64,000 nt of DNA from Isoetes taiwanensis (lineage: Eukaryota > Streptophyta > Lycopodiopsida > Isoetales > Isoetaceae). The position numbers and the translations under genes are program-made. Shown in pieces: positions 1-11,370 of this stretch; within the stretch, counting starts at the first letter, position 1, and each line of letters begins with the position of its first letter. The notes under the pieces were generated by a model. That model was given only the letters and a program-made list of their open reading frames with translations, had not been told where the DNA came from and did no database searches. The stretch covers positions 1,842,342 through 1,906,341 of the forward strand of contig JAJEKV010000050.1 of the NCBI GenBank assembly GCA_021234155.1. The letters run 5' to 3'.

Positions 1-76
1 CAATTATCCCCTTTAGGCATGTGGGATAATTGGTAATGGGCCCACTTGCCTTTAATGGCTAGGTGGCAAAATGTGC

Positions 77-224
77 CCACATGGAAATGTGTGCCCACAT
101 TAATGTGTACATTGGAAAATGTGCACATTAATTGCACCTATGGGTGTGGCCCACTTGGCATCAAGTGTCCACATGGAAATGTGTGCCCACATTAATGTGT
201 ACATTGGAAAATGTGCACATTAAT
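77..224. repeat. Direct repeat, two 56 bp copies
   Basis: A 56 bp sequence starting CCACATGGAAATGTGTGCCC occurs at 77-132 and again at 169-224, identical by eye and 92 bp apart. It is rich in ATGTGCACAT-like palindromes. No coding potential is evident. It may be the edge of a local satellite that continues left of the window. Confidence 0.85.
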
Positions 225-2900
225 AGTTGCACATATTCCTGGCACGTTGCCCCCTAGGGCTACCCACTGCTACACGTTAGCGTTAGCGTACGTACCGTCG
301 GTCGGAGTGGTGTGTGCGATGATTTGAAGCAAGATCTGATAATCGTCCCCGGGCCGTATATCGTCCCGGAATGTCACTGCTCGTAGGAGCCCACAAGCGA
401 AATGGAGGGATTGAAGCCACAACAGAGGCCTGGTGTACAGCCCATAATTGTAATCGATTCCTTGGACTAAGAGGTAAATATCACATTAGAAGCATCACGA
501 AAAACAGAAGCAATCTTAATCTCTTATCTCATGTTGATATGTTACTACAAAGAATTGAAGATTCAGGCTTTAGAAAAATAAATCAGCTTGCCATATATTG
601 CAAGATTGAATGTGTCAATTGCTCAAGTTTACAGAACTTCAAGATATGTTTAGTAGCAACTTACAATCGTTCATCCTAACTTCAAGGATAATATAGATAC
701 AGAGGAATGATTTCAAATGATTTGCTTGCTGGATGTAGTTACTCTACTTAGGCTACGATCCTACATTTACAAAAGGTGAAATAAGAATGTACTATGAAGA
801 GCAACCATCCTAGACCCATCTAGGTACCAACCAGACAAAACCAACCGAAGTGGACAAAAGAATATACACATCAAACCTGCTGTCATCCTCTATTAGAGCA
901 CAAGACCTCAATCAAACCGATTGAACTGCCCAGATTAGAAAAAACCCTGGACCAAAATACCAAGAACCAAAGCTGAAGCAAACAATGCAAGCCTACCTCT
1001 AAAGCCAACCAAGAAAGAAAATCCTTTTACCAAACGATCATATTAAAAGACCACCAAATCGGCAAAGAACAGAAGACAAAAAGCCCCAAATCTTGAAAGA
1101 ACAGAGCCACTAAAAAAATAGAAGAAAAGATGCAGTTCTGTAATAACAACTTATCTGAATAGAGTTCGCTCCGTAGACGATGGTACCTGGCAAAAGAGCG
1201 CCCCTTGTACGATTTAAATACAAGTTTTTGGTGATGATAATCCCTGGGTGGGGTTGCACCACCGACAAAGGGCCGTCCCCGAGCAAGAAGGCAGCATATA
1301 ATCTCCTTCGATACAAAGAAGGCAAAGTAAACAATTACCATGGATTCAACTCGTTATAAGGCTAGATCACGATTGCGGCAATATGCAGAGCAAAAACTCC
1401 ACAGTCAAGGATGAGATGCACTAGGGCACAAGGAAGATGAGCTACGGTAGGCATAAGGAAGATGAGACATACCGAACAGGGATGAGAAACTGCTAGGATA
1501 GAAAGAAAAGAAATTCAGAGAAAGCTAGACAGAGACAAGCAGTTCAATGAAACTGATAGGATAGAGAAGAAGGAGAATTCTAGTTCAAGAGAACGCCGAT
1601 GATAGAACAATGAAGAGAGGCTGAATAAATAGGAGGAGTAACAAAGGGACGTCCCCATCTAAGGAATGTCGGTTCTATTGCTACTCGGTTCTATTGCTGT
1701 CGCAATAGAACCGTGGCATTAGCTAGATCTAAACAAGATCTAATATAATAAGATGAACACATCAAAAGGTTCAAAAGTGCATTGATTACACCCGTATAGG
1801 TCTAAAACTCAACAATGATATAGCTAATGATGGTTATTGATGAATGGAGGACAATATCACGAAGTTTAGCCATGACTATAAATAAATAGTTTAAAGGACT
1901 TTCCATACCTGTTTTTCTAGTTCGTCTAAAATATTAACTTATTGCACTACATTTCTTTCATAAGCCTTTAATGACACAATATATGATAAAAATAGATATC
2001 GAGGTCCTTGATGTGGTCTTATTAGAAAAAAAATGAAGAAACCTACTTATTTTCCACTATTATAAAGTTAGTCAATGTGTGACTGCTCCAAAGTGTTGTA
2101 GTCTTAGGACCATAGTACATGTAGATCACTTTTCATGATAGACTATAACTTTTGTAAATCTAAACATTTGTTGGTAATATATATCTCAGATTTCATGTTA
2201 GAATAATATATTACAAGTCAGAATCTCGCTTGATGAATGAAAAGAAAAGTGAGGGAAGGCCTGGCAACCAGGAGAATGCTTGGATGGCATGCTCTGACAT
2301 TATTTGATGGAGTGAAAGCTTACTCAGATCCATGCTTGAGATCATTTCATACTGCTTATGCTATACAGATATTCAAATTTGCTCTGACCTCTTCCCAGTA
2401 CTTCGGGAGGATCTATATGGTTTCCCTCATCATTATCTAGGTTGAAACTTTAGGGGGCCTAATGGCTTTTCTCAAGTATCATCCCAAGATCTCACAGTTA
2501 CTAGGTGGTAAGATTATGGTGCTTCATACATATCAACCTTTGAGAGCTCTCAATAAGTTTCTACACCTGAAAGATGATGTTGAGTTCTCTCCTATAGTAG
2601 TTTTTCTTGTGAATGATCCAAGTGGGATCATTCCTGATGTAATTCTTCCTATATTATGAATACGAAATCTTCGTTCCTTCCAAAATCTTTAATGGATTAG
2701 AGCGTGCGGCTTCGACTTCTGGAGATAGTACTCCTAGATTTTTCATGCAGGTGGCCAGCACCATGTCCCAGATGCTAGAAGTTATTAGGTGGAGCTGGAG
2801 AATAAAGAGTAAGCTTGCGCTTTACTCGTTCACTCTCTTCATATAAATAATAAATAGATATATTAAGAGTGCATTCTAGCGATGACTCAAGCCAGGTAAT
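225..2900. other. No recognisable gene
   Basis: Only short open frames occur here (102 codons at 371-679, 67 at 2237-2440, 65 at 2462-2659). None shows a domain or repeat that I recognise and none has clear splice partners. The stretch 1030-1340 has overlapping minus-strand frames without family resemblance. I see no RNA gene. This is probably intergenic DNA or decayed repeats. Confidence 0.5.
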
Positions 2901-2994
2901 ATAAGTTTTGCTACCATTTGGACAAACGGCACTTAGCCCCGGGCACAATAAAAATGCATTTTATATTTGTAGCAAAAAGATTGTTTATACAAAC

Positions 2995-3538
2995 CTGGAA
3001 TAAGAATTTGGAGCTTTGAACAACAAAATTTGGAGCCATTACATCACCTAGCATCTGACCATTCACATGGAGCAAAGCAATTTTGGAGCAAAAAATATCA
3101 GTTGCGTACTTCATCCTGCAACAACAGTTAGGAAGTGTCATGATCTATGCCAGCAAAAAATATCAGAAACTTGAATTCCATTAACTCCAATGGACATATG
3201 AGATTACATTCTTACAATGCTACAGCATGAACAACTTACCCAATATCTGCAAAACATTCGGAAGATGCTCCTGGTCCCCTGCACAAATGAAAAAGAAATA
3301 TCATCAATATAATATGCATTGGCCATCTCAATTTTAAGAAATAACATGCGTAGTTGTAACCAGAGAATGCTCACCTTGGTAAAGCATTATCTGCGTGTCT
3401 GATACATTGGTATGGGAACATTCAGATTTGCTTAGGCATTTGCACAAAAAAAAATAGAAAAAAAAAAATAGAAATGTGTTACCTTGATCTTGCACGAACG
3501 CTCCAGCCCCAGCTATAGTAGCTCACGGCCCCATTGGC
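2995..3538 (-). CDS. Four consecutive exons of an unidentified protein gene (partial)
   Basis: Four minus-strand exons fit together: 3538..3483 (56 nt), 3398..3375 (24 nt), 3278..3240 (39 nt) and 3115..2995 (121 nt). Each is preceded by AG and followed by GT (GTAACA, GTGAGC, GTAAGT, GTTTGT). Joined, they give exactly 240 nt, and one frame is open through all 80 codons, across junction phases that differ from exon to exon. That is hard to get by chance. The peptide includes the stretches SYYSWGW, RHADNALP, KIALLHVNGQM and APNFVVQSSKF. I do not recognise the family. Neither the start nor the stop codon is identified, so both ends of the gene are missing. The exon-like block at 6882-7017 on the same strand could be an upstream exon, with the LINE remnant at 4262-5510 inside an intron, but the link is inference. 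Confidence 0.5.
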
Positions 3539-3839
3539 CTACTTCAATTTTGAGGGGATGTGCACCTCTTTAAATAGACGCAATCATTTTATGCTCCCTA
3601 GTATAATTGCCAACTAGTATCCTTGTGGGCCACAAACTAGTGTAGGATATATCTAAATTTTGTTCGTCTCTTAACTATATTCAAGGCACTAGCATTCCGA
3701 AGCTTACTCAGAGAGCTTGCATCTAGGTATTGCTTCAAGTATTCCAAGTCTGCATTTATCCATTCACTATACATATGCTTGCACTTGCACATTTTATTTA
3801 AAAAGCCACCCTGCATGCTTCTATTTTCAATATACTTTC

Positions 3840-3893
3840 AGAACAGAACAGGACAGGACAGGACAGGACAGGACAGAACAGAATACAATTGGT
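3840..3893. repeat. GGACA pentanucleotide microsatellite (LINE tail)
   Basis: Runs of GAACA and GGACA form a short pentamer array. It abuts the 3' end of a minus-strand LINE remnant, so on the element's strand the tail reads TGTCC repeated. Compare the CTATT and TTCC tails of related copies elsewhere in this window. Confidence 0.75.
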
Positions 3894-4066
3894 TTTTTTC
3901 GTCCATAGCGGCAAAAAATCCTATGGAACTCAAACAAAGAATATAGAAAACCTATTACTATTCAGGATTAAAGAAAAAAAAAATGAACCCCCTCCAAAGG
4001 GTTTTCGAGGGGAAAACTTTTAGCAATAGTAGACTTGCTGCTAAACCGAACATTTTATATATTTTA
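3894..4066 (-). mobile_element. LINE 3'-end remnant
   Basis: The reverse strand matches, imperfectly, the 3' untranslated end of the LINE copy at 40080-41042. Shared landmarks are a TCGTCCA-like terminus beside the microsatellite, a run of A opposite a T-rich stretch, and the GGGTTTTCGAGGG hairpin segment. No coding part is left. It is a heavily 5'-truncated insertion and shows the pentamer tail directly at its end. Confidence 0.6.
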
Positions 4067-4261
4067 ATGTAGTGACGGAGAACATAAATGAGTTCGCATG
4101 TCCATTACCTCCTGGGGGTACCCATTACCTCCTGTTAAGTTATCCATGGCTGGCCATGTAACTGTAGTCAAGTCAGTAATCAGTAGTAGTACACATGTCT
4201 ATATAGCATCCATCTTGCTAGCACCATAGACAAAGACATAGTTCATAGTTCATACTGTCAA

Positions 4262-5510
4262 GAATCTTGTTTTAGGTGGCATTGAAGGGGGAGCTGATAT
4301 TAAAATTAGTTGGGCCGAGTGCATTTTGCCTAAATTATATAAAGGGATGGGGATGATTCACTTTCTTCTCCAAAGCAAGGTGCGTATTTTTAAGTTCGTA
4401 TGGCAGATTTTGAATAATGTTTGATAGCTCCCCAGGTCTGTGTCTTATTTACCAATCTTTGTAGATGTGCATTTTCTTCGGCATTCCATCCATTAAGCCA
4501 CTCATTTCTTAGCATTAGTCTATCCACTTTCTCCATATCCTAATGCATCATCATTCCTCAAGGGATTACTAGTTATTTGGGAAATACGCACTTTGTTTCA
4601 GTTCCATCTGATGGTCCATTCTGATCCTATGGCTAATTGTTGGTGGATCCCTTTGGGTGATGGCCAGGTAGATTGTTCGTTAGTCTCCTCTGTTCATCCA
4701 TTGATGAAGCGCTGATGGTGAACATCGGGTGCGCTGACAGTATCTGCATGGTATAATGAGACAAGATTGTTGACTTGGGATGAGTTCAAATTGATTTTTT
4801 TCCTCCTTTGTTGGGACCATGTTATTTAGCAAAAAATAGCTTCTACTTTTCCTCTAGATCACAAGACATGGCTCCCCAGCTTTGGACGATTCATGGTAGT
4901 GTCAAGGAGAAGCAACAGGTGTACCCGATGTATGTTGTCCTGCTTCACCCTAAAGTGCTGCCTCCATTGCCAAAATGGCCTTTAGTTATCCCTGGGCCTC
5001 ATCGAAAAGCAGTTTGGCGATGGGTATGGGATAAATTGCTCCATTCTAAGCTTTCTATTTTATGGTGGCAGATCATTCATAAATGCGTGAGGGTAAATAC
5101 TGTCTTTCATAGATTTTGTCCAGATGTTTCTGTGACCTTCCCTCTCTGCATGCAGAGGGATGAGACAATTAAGCATTGCTTTTTGTATCAACATATTCAA
5201 CCTGCTTGCAGTGGCTTTTGGATCTCTTTCATTGTGATTTAAATAGTCAAGAGGTCCTATTGTCAGTCTATTCTAGCACTTGGGACAAGCCAGAAAAGAG
5301 GGCTTTCTATTTGGCATCCCTTTGGATCATCTGGTCCATCTGGAAGAAACGAATCTCTTCATCTTCACAGCATGGGTCTTTTCAGATTCTCAAGTGGAAG
5401 AAACGAATCTCTTCATCTTCACAGCATGGGTCTTTTCAAATTCTCAAGTGCTCAAATTCTCAAGTGCCGGTAGTCCTATTGTCAAAGCTTATAAGTGCTC
5501 AACTTTAACA
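4262..5510 (+). pseudogene. LINE reverse transcriptase C-terminus with zf-RVT domain, degenerate
   Basis: Plus-strand reading frames, interrupted by stops and frameshifts, carry the usual end of a plant LINE ORF2. First comes SWAECILPKLYKGMGMIHF (from about 4305), the conserved segment after the RT core. Then comes a zinc-binding RT tail with VWRWVWDKLLHSKLSILWW and a C-x-C...H pattern (about 5005-5215), then LASLWIIWSIWKKR, the standard IW..R ending. No catalytic YADD block remains. A 54 bp in-frame tandem duplication (5341-5394 and 5395-5448) repeats the sequence encoding WKKRISSSSQHGSF. The element is dead and may lie in an intron of the unknown minus-strand gene. Confidence 0.75.
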
Positions 5511-5514
5511 AGGT

Positions 5515-5664
5515 GCTGCGCACGGAGGGTTGCCCTCCGTGACCCGAGAGTGAAATGGCTTAAATCACACTTCAAAGTCATGTTTTCGAGCATATACTGA
5601 CATATACTTGGAATATGCCACAAACCCACATGGATGAGGGTTTTCCTTCCTTCCCTTAGGGGCA
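5515..5664 (-). repeat. Hairpin-ended dispersed element, internally deleted copy
   Basis: On the minus strand this runs from TTTGGGTTGCCCC to the terminal hairpin CACGGAGGGCAACCCTCCGTG and then GCGCAGCACCTTGTT. It is the same family as 39170-39430 but lacks the middle. The deletion lies between two similar GGCATATnCCAnGTATATGTCA motifs, which suggests loss between direct repeats. No coding capacity. Confidence 0.8.
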
Positions 5665-6330
5665 ACCCAAAATATTGGACTCAAACATGACAGTGGAATG
5701 CTATTTCCATGCCCAATTCATAATTCATAAGGCAAGGCATTCAAATACGCTAATAACTCACAAATTGAATGTTGCAAATAGGAAAAAGAAACACAATCCA
5801 TTGGTTCCATTCAAACCTTGAACATATCGAAAGACGAGAAGCAAGAATGATGATTTCAAGTATCGCTTTTAGTTTTCTTTATCTGGGCTCAAGACATGCA
5901 CGACCGTAGTCTTGTTCTCCAAGATTCAAGGAATTCGATTTTTTTTGCTATTTTGTTTTCTAAATTTGAAATTGCCTCCAAGATTTCCAACCACCTTTAT
6001 TGATTTTAGTACTAAATTGGGGACAAAAGGACATCGAAAATGAGACACCCCAGTGTGCAGACATTTGTTTGGTTCTAAAACTACAAGGTTGAATCCATTA
6101 TTAATGTTCGACATTTTATGGTAGAGTATATCTCTCAATTTTGAAGACGATCTTGAATATGTGGGATTTGAACCAAACATATGGCAAAGAAGTCGAATCA
6201 CGTTGTTTGCCTAGGAGTAACAATTTACTTCTTATATTCTATGATATAACAATAACCTTAGCTACAAGGCTTTTCTAAAATACTACAAACCGCGGAAAGA
6301 AATGCCATTATATCCTATACGTCTTGTTTA
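5665..6330. other. AT-rich stretch without recognised gene
   Basis: A 91-codon minus-strand frame (5926-6201) has no recognisable domain. Nothing else is supported here. Confidence 0.4.
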
Positions 6331-6400
6331 AGGAGCCGCACCACACTTTGGAGCACATCTTCATGCAATGTGCTTTGTTTGAAGAAGAGTTAAACAACAC
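6318..6400 (+). pseudogene. LINE zf-RVT fragment
   Basis: A short plus-strand frame reads LFKEPHHTLEHIFMQCALF, the E(T/P)..H.F..C pattern of the LINE zinc-binding RT tail. Flanks do not extend the match. It is probably an isolated scrap of a LINE ORF2. Confidence 0.5.
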
Positions 6401-6881
6401 ACGCAATTCAAAATCATCTACTTGTACTAAACCATTAATTGTTGCAGGTTGGCTAGTTTGAAAGGCTGTTTTGCTTCAAAACGCACTCCAACTCTTTATA
6501 GTTGCATTCATTATGTTTTATGGCCCTCCCTTTCACTAGCTGGAAATCTATCCATTCATACTGTGTATCTTTATCATCTGCTCAACACATGTGAGCCAAT
6601 GCTCCACACTTCTCGCAAATCACAAATGCTTGCTACCTTCAGGGGATTTATTTATTTTGAATACTTCTACGATTGTTTTATACAATACCTATACATAACC
6701 ATAGAAATCTCAAGTTAGAAATATACGTCCTTACAATTGGGCCACTTTATACGGTAGCTATCATATGGCCAATGCAAGAGAGCTCTTCACGATATGGCTA
6801 GTCCAAAGAGAGCTCTTCACAGAGTACCAAAATTTCATCCCAAGATTAGAGAAAGAAAAATGAAGATTGGCAAAGGCCTAC

Positions 6882-7017
6882 TTAAAATTGATGGAGATGT
6901 ATATATCTGAACTGGAAAGGCAGTGACGTGGCATATCTGATAAGGATCGTTTAGCGCATCAGGTTCTCTAAATCCATCTCCATCTTCCATCAACTGACTT
7001 AGCCTGTGCACTCGCAC
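6882..7017 (-). CDS. Candidate exon, unknown gene
   Basis: On the minus strand, TATGCTATTGCAG is followed by an open 136 nt block ending before GTAGGC. It encodes residues such as VRVHRLSQLMEDGDG and NDPYQICHVTAFPVQ, with acidic, unbiased protein-like composition. Good acceptor, weaker donor. It lies on the same strand as the exons at 2995-3538 and might belong to that gene, but intervening exons were not found. Confidence 0.35.
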
Positions 7018-7411
7018 CTGCAATAGCATAGTATTTTATCAATATAGATGCACGATTATAACATCACAGTTCGTAGTTCTCATTGAAAGAGAAATCCGAC
7101 AAAGAAAGGAAAACATAAGCGCCTTTTTTAAAGAGAAAACAAGTCCGACATCACTTTATACTTTGAGCCCGTACAAGAAGACAAAAGTTTCTTGATTTCA
7201 TCCTTTTAGTTTTTCTTTTTTCATTTTAAGCAATATCTCTAGGAGGCTTGTGAGTAAGATACTCATGGATGGATGATACCTCTAATCGATAGTAGGTGTA
7301 AATATAAGCTCCTCATAGACCCAACCAATGAATGTTAACATTGATAAGTCGCAACATGTGTAAACTCCTCAAATTTGGCAAGGGTGTCTCATCCAAACCG
7401 AGGTAGGAATT

Positions 7412-7680
7412 GATGCCAAAGAATAAAACAAAAGCCTCTTTTCTAGTTTGTTAGTTTGTAAATAAATACGTTCAAAATAAGCGCCGAGGAACTAGTGCCA
7501 AAGAATAACAAGAAGCCTCTTTTTAGTTTGTAAATAAATACGCTCAAAATAACTACACGCTTACTTATCTATTCGGCGTTGCCACGTTCTACGCTTATCC
7601 TATACATAAAAACTAAAATAACCATACATTTACTCATTTATTCGTCGCTGCACGCTCTACGCTTGTCCTATACACAAAAC
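7412..7680. repeat. Two adjacent local tandem duplications
   Basis: A block with GCCAAAGAATAA...TTTGTAAATAAATACG...TCAAAATAA occurs at about 7412-7480 and again, shorter, at 7497-7552. Directly after it, a block with CTATTCG...TACGCTT(A/G)TCCTATACA occurs at 7549-7612 and 7619-7680. Copies differ by scattered changes, so the duplications are not recent. Confidence 0.7.
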
Positions 7681-9540
7681 CTATTGACAATGTAGAGAAG
7701 ACACAAGTCAAGAGAAAACAAACTCCAATACCGGGTCAAACAACTAAATCGTTAAAAGGCATTTTCACCAACACTCTCCAATGCATTTGGCCCTTGGTAT
7801 GTAGAGGTTTTCTTAGTACACACACTGGAAGCCAATATTTACATATCTCAAGCCAACCTTCCATGATATAAACCACGGGCATTCAACAAAGGCAATAGGC
7901 GCCATAACAACTTGGCATGACAGAAGGTCGCACTACCTTATTTGGTAGGTAAGTAGTAGAGAAACGATGCATCAAGTGCACAAGTGCCAATCTCATAACT
8001 TGGCGACCAAAGATAAAAAGCTGTCCCCTCCACGCCCTTACGGAAAAAAAACATCCCGGATTGCCTTTTGCCTCTATGGCATCCCTTCATGATTGAAAAA
8101 CACAATCTATCACAAGATTTAAAACAATCTTGGCATAAACAATTTTGAAAGATGCTTACCTAGTGGTGTGGATGTCGCATGAACATTAACATATTCAATG
8201 AGGCGGTTGAAACCAGATCGCATTCCAATGCATTTAGATGATAACGTCAAATTTGTGAGGGTGCATCAATTGTGAACATTATGGTTGTGGCTCATAACCG
8301 GCTTTGAGTATAATAATTAACCTATATGCTCGAAAGTGATATACCCGTTTCAAAGCACGCTTCATGGCCAATATAGCTCCTCTTCCATCGCTTTGAAGGT
8401 TGGGTAATATGATATGCATCGCCGGATATGGATTGAGAGCCCTTTAATCTCATCGAAAAGATGATGTAATCTCGACTCAAAAGGTTATAAAAGTGCTATC
8501 ACCGGACTGACATCCCATAGCCACAAATTTACGCATATATTTTGCTTTTCTTAAGCTTTGCATGTTCGTACTCCTAGTGGATGGACCATTCGTAATTTCA
8601 TATACCGATATTGAAAGAAACAAAACACTTCAAATAATGGCAAGAGAATTTTGCATGTTGAAACAATAACATTGATTTTGCTTGAAATCGATTCCACTAT
8701 ATTAGACGTTTATCAAATATTGACAATGCATGGTCCAGAACACAACACATCACAAATGGCATAGCTTTACATGGTTATGCTATATTACCTCTAAAACCAT
8801 GATACACGCTCCTTCACCTATTCTCGAAATCACGAAAACTTAAATAAAGCATTGACGGACAAGGGAATATGAAAAAAGAGAGTTGGTTACACAAATCCAT
8901 CACGATCAAGCGATCAAATGGTCTTGAAGATGTTCCGTGTTTTGCATTGAAATTGTGACTTAGTGCTCTCGCCCCTGTCAAGCATTAATAGGCATTGCCG
9001 TCCAAGCACAATATTTCTTCCAATTGTAATCTTAAAATTGTAATGAGCTAAGCTTTCAATAAGAAGTCACGCTTTTTCAAGGTACCCGCCTCGTGCATCG
9101 GGCCAAAATAACCCGGCATTTTATATGTAATATCAAACCAAATTACAAACTGCAGAATCCGGCTATTGACGGGTGCATCAATGTCGCGATTCGGTTCCAC
9201 CCGCAACCATGACATCAAAGATCTCCAAAACGAATCATCCTAGTTTGATCTCCCATCGAGTGTGCACCAAAGGGCACAAAAGCATCCACAATCTGATGGT
9301 TTGGACCCCGCCGGGGTCCAAGTTTGCTCGAAACAAGTTATGGTTGCTTATCAAATATATTCCCATTATACTAACCTTAAATCCATATTTGATGCTCACA
9401 TGCCCCGCCATGACATGGCAAGCCCAAGGCATGGCAACCCCAAGTTGAAAAACCGGTTTCCATGAACCATATGGAAGACAACCAACTAACATTCCTCGGG
9501 ACCTCTTCTTCCGCCGCAAGTAATAGTCATAAAAAATAAG
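7681..9540. other. No supported gene
   Basis: About 1.9 kb without a recognised exon, RNA gene or transposon domain. A 94-codon minus-strand frame (9235-9519) overlaps plus-strand frames of similar size and has no domain that I recognise. The stretch may belong to the gene-fragment cluster just downstream. Confidence 0.4.
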
Positions 9541-9544
9541 AGTG

Positions 9545-9710
9545 CCTCACTTCAAAAGCTTATGCCATCTTTCCTCATATCCATTATAATCTTTTCTCGG
9601 CCCACGTAATTTCTAGATGACATATAAGCATTATGCAAAATCCTCGTAAGTGATAGCATCCGGTTTGCAACCAACTTGATGCATCTTGGAATGTAAGGGT
9701 TCTCACCGGT
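9545..9710 (-). pseudogene. P-class PPR repeat fragment
   Basis: The minus strand reads MHQVGCKPDAITYEDFA, a textbook P-type PPR junction (GCKPDAITY). After a one-base frameshift it continues with an EKIIMDMRKDGISF-like segment, the second helix of the next repeat. Stops follow. It is a broken piece of one to two repeats. It sits beside a TIR1/AFB fragment on the same strand, so the two may have been captured together. Confidence 0.6.
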
Positions 9711-9879
9711 ACATCAAAAAACGAAAATCATTAGAATACATTACTCTCAACACACAAAACTTTCATATGATGACTAGATTTGGGGTTAGAAAATCGACGA
9801 GAAGGCATCTATTTATTCATTTGTTTCCTTCTAGCATATTTACATACCTTTTACGTTTGCCATTCCTTATGTACATAGA

Positions 9880-10310
9880 AATGAGAGCGCGTTGTAAGTT
9901 GAAACATTAGGTCGGCATTGCAAACCCCCGTGATCGTGTTGAAAATCTTTTCCGCTTCCCCGGCTTTTAATGTTTGCATGTCCGAATCAAAGAATTGTAA
10001 AATGAGAGTGCATCTCCCTAATGCAGTCTCAAGTTCGCGATATTTGGACCATTGAACTTCCCCGAGTATATGATCCAGTGCCAAGATCTGTAAGTCGAGG
10101 AGCCCTAATCAATAATCTCTCGTAATTGTTCCAGAGAGACCTCTTTGTTTAGTCTTAGCTTCTTCAACGAGCCGCACCTTGCCACCAGATTTTCTAACGC
10201 TTCAAAATTTACTTCATTGTGTATGCAGGCAAAATTTAGAGACAAGAAGAGTTGCACGCCTCTCGAAAAACAGTTTAGCCATCGGCTTCCTCTCTTCAAC
10301 CTTGCACTCT
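9880..10310 (-). pseudogene. TIR1/AFB-type auxin-receptor F-box LRR fragment
   Basis: Minus-strand frames carry leucine-rich-repeat sequence close to the TIR1/AFB family. NEVNFEALENLVARC and LKKLRLNKEVSLEQL (10105-10230) correspond to the SALERLVTRC...LKLNRAVPLEKL region. The next frame gives RAPRLTDLGTGSYT, like the RAPQLEELGTGGYT that follows in TIR1. Then comes a segment with LETALGRCTLI and VCNADLM in the order expected. At least one frameshift near 10095-10105 and stops break it, and there is no F-box. About 140 residues of a roughly 580-residue protein remain. Family members bind auxin with Aux/IAA partners; this copy cannot. Confidence 0.65.
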
Positions 10311-10990
10311 TGAAGGTCTAACTCACTGTCGGTTTTTGCAATGAATCAAATCAACATTGTATAAGATAATATTGGACACTTTGAATCAAAGCAAAAGATC
10401 TCCATCCGGATGAATAGGACCGGGGTAAGCATACCGACAATTGATACCTTTTGCATAAGCAAAGTATTCATTTCATATTCTAAAGCCGATCCGCTAGTAG
10501 GATAATATTTCTCTCCGACTTTTAATTTTGTCGAAAGAGTAAAGAAACAAAGATAAAACTGCAATGCAAGCAAGGAAAGAAAGATGCCCAAATGAAACCA
10601 TACACGCATTGGCTAGCTATGGCGACCACAAATACAACGATATTCCTACCAATCAAGGAGATCGGCTAATAGTATATCTATGTATCAAACATACATGTAA
10701 AAACGTTTGCACGTAGTGTTTATCCGGATAATAATTGAAATTTTGGTCTCGACCACAAAAACGTAAAAATACGTTCATGACCCGCAATTAAAAAAATTGC
10801 TAACAAATCGGAAGGGCCGATTATATTACCATCCCTAAGAAGGCAACCGGCTTCATGGCTCTATCAAAGAGAACACCGTTGAACAAGATCAAAGGTTCGC
10901 AAGGAAGAAGCCGAATATATCCGATGGAAGATCGCCTTCGCCGCTTTAGTACCACGATGATGACAGCCGAACCACAGGACCCCAACCCGA
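10311..10990. other. No recognised gene
   Basis: An 87-codon minus-strand frame (10346-10609) starts with a hydrophobic stretch but has no recognisable family. The 76-codon plus-strand frame at 10855-11085 runs into the hairpin-ended repeat copy and is probably not a gene. Confidence 0.4.
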
Positions 10991-10999
10991 ATTACATTC

Positions 11000-11164
11000 C
11001 TCTTTTCCGGGAAGAAATGGGGCCGGATGACCGAGCATTTACTGGTGATGAAGCGGCTTTTAGCCAATCACCAAAGATATGCTAGGCATATGCCGGCAGA
11101 TATACCCGGATATGCCCACATACCCACATAAACAAGGGTTTGCCCCCCTAGGGGCAACCCAAAA
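11000..11164 (-). repeat. Hairpin-ended dispersed element, 5' part
   Basis: The minus strand starts with TTTGGGTTGCCCCTAGGGGG and follows the 35224 and 39170 copies through GTGGGTATGTGGGCATATCC, CATATGCCTAGCATATC, GGTGA and CGGTCATCC. It then diverges. The far-end hairpin CACGGAGGGCAACCCTCCGTG is not found here. Confidence 0.7.
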
Positions 11165-11370
11165 ATGACGTTAATAGTATCGTTTGGGTGCGAGAAATAA
11201 CAATAAAAAGCGTAACCATAAAGAAAGTGATACGAGCAAGAGCAGATCGTTAACATTTGATAAATTTTCTATGGCACTTGTGTGCTATTAAAATTTAAGT
11301 TGGACATGGCAACTGCCGATATTTAGCAATTACATACAATCCAAGGGAAGGTTGCAGAAACATATAAAAT

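Noticed and set aside
1027-1341. 104-codon minus-strand frame
   Set aside because: Overlaps another minus-strand frame of similar length; composition and order match no family that I know.
9262-9519. Overlapping 67-94 codon frames on both strands
   Set aside because: No domain, no splice signals that fit, and opposite-strand frames of equal quality; treated as chance.
10855-11085. 76-codon plus-strand frame
   Set aside because: Its second half is the complement of the hairpin-ended dispersed element, so the frame is repeat-derived.
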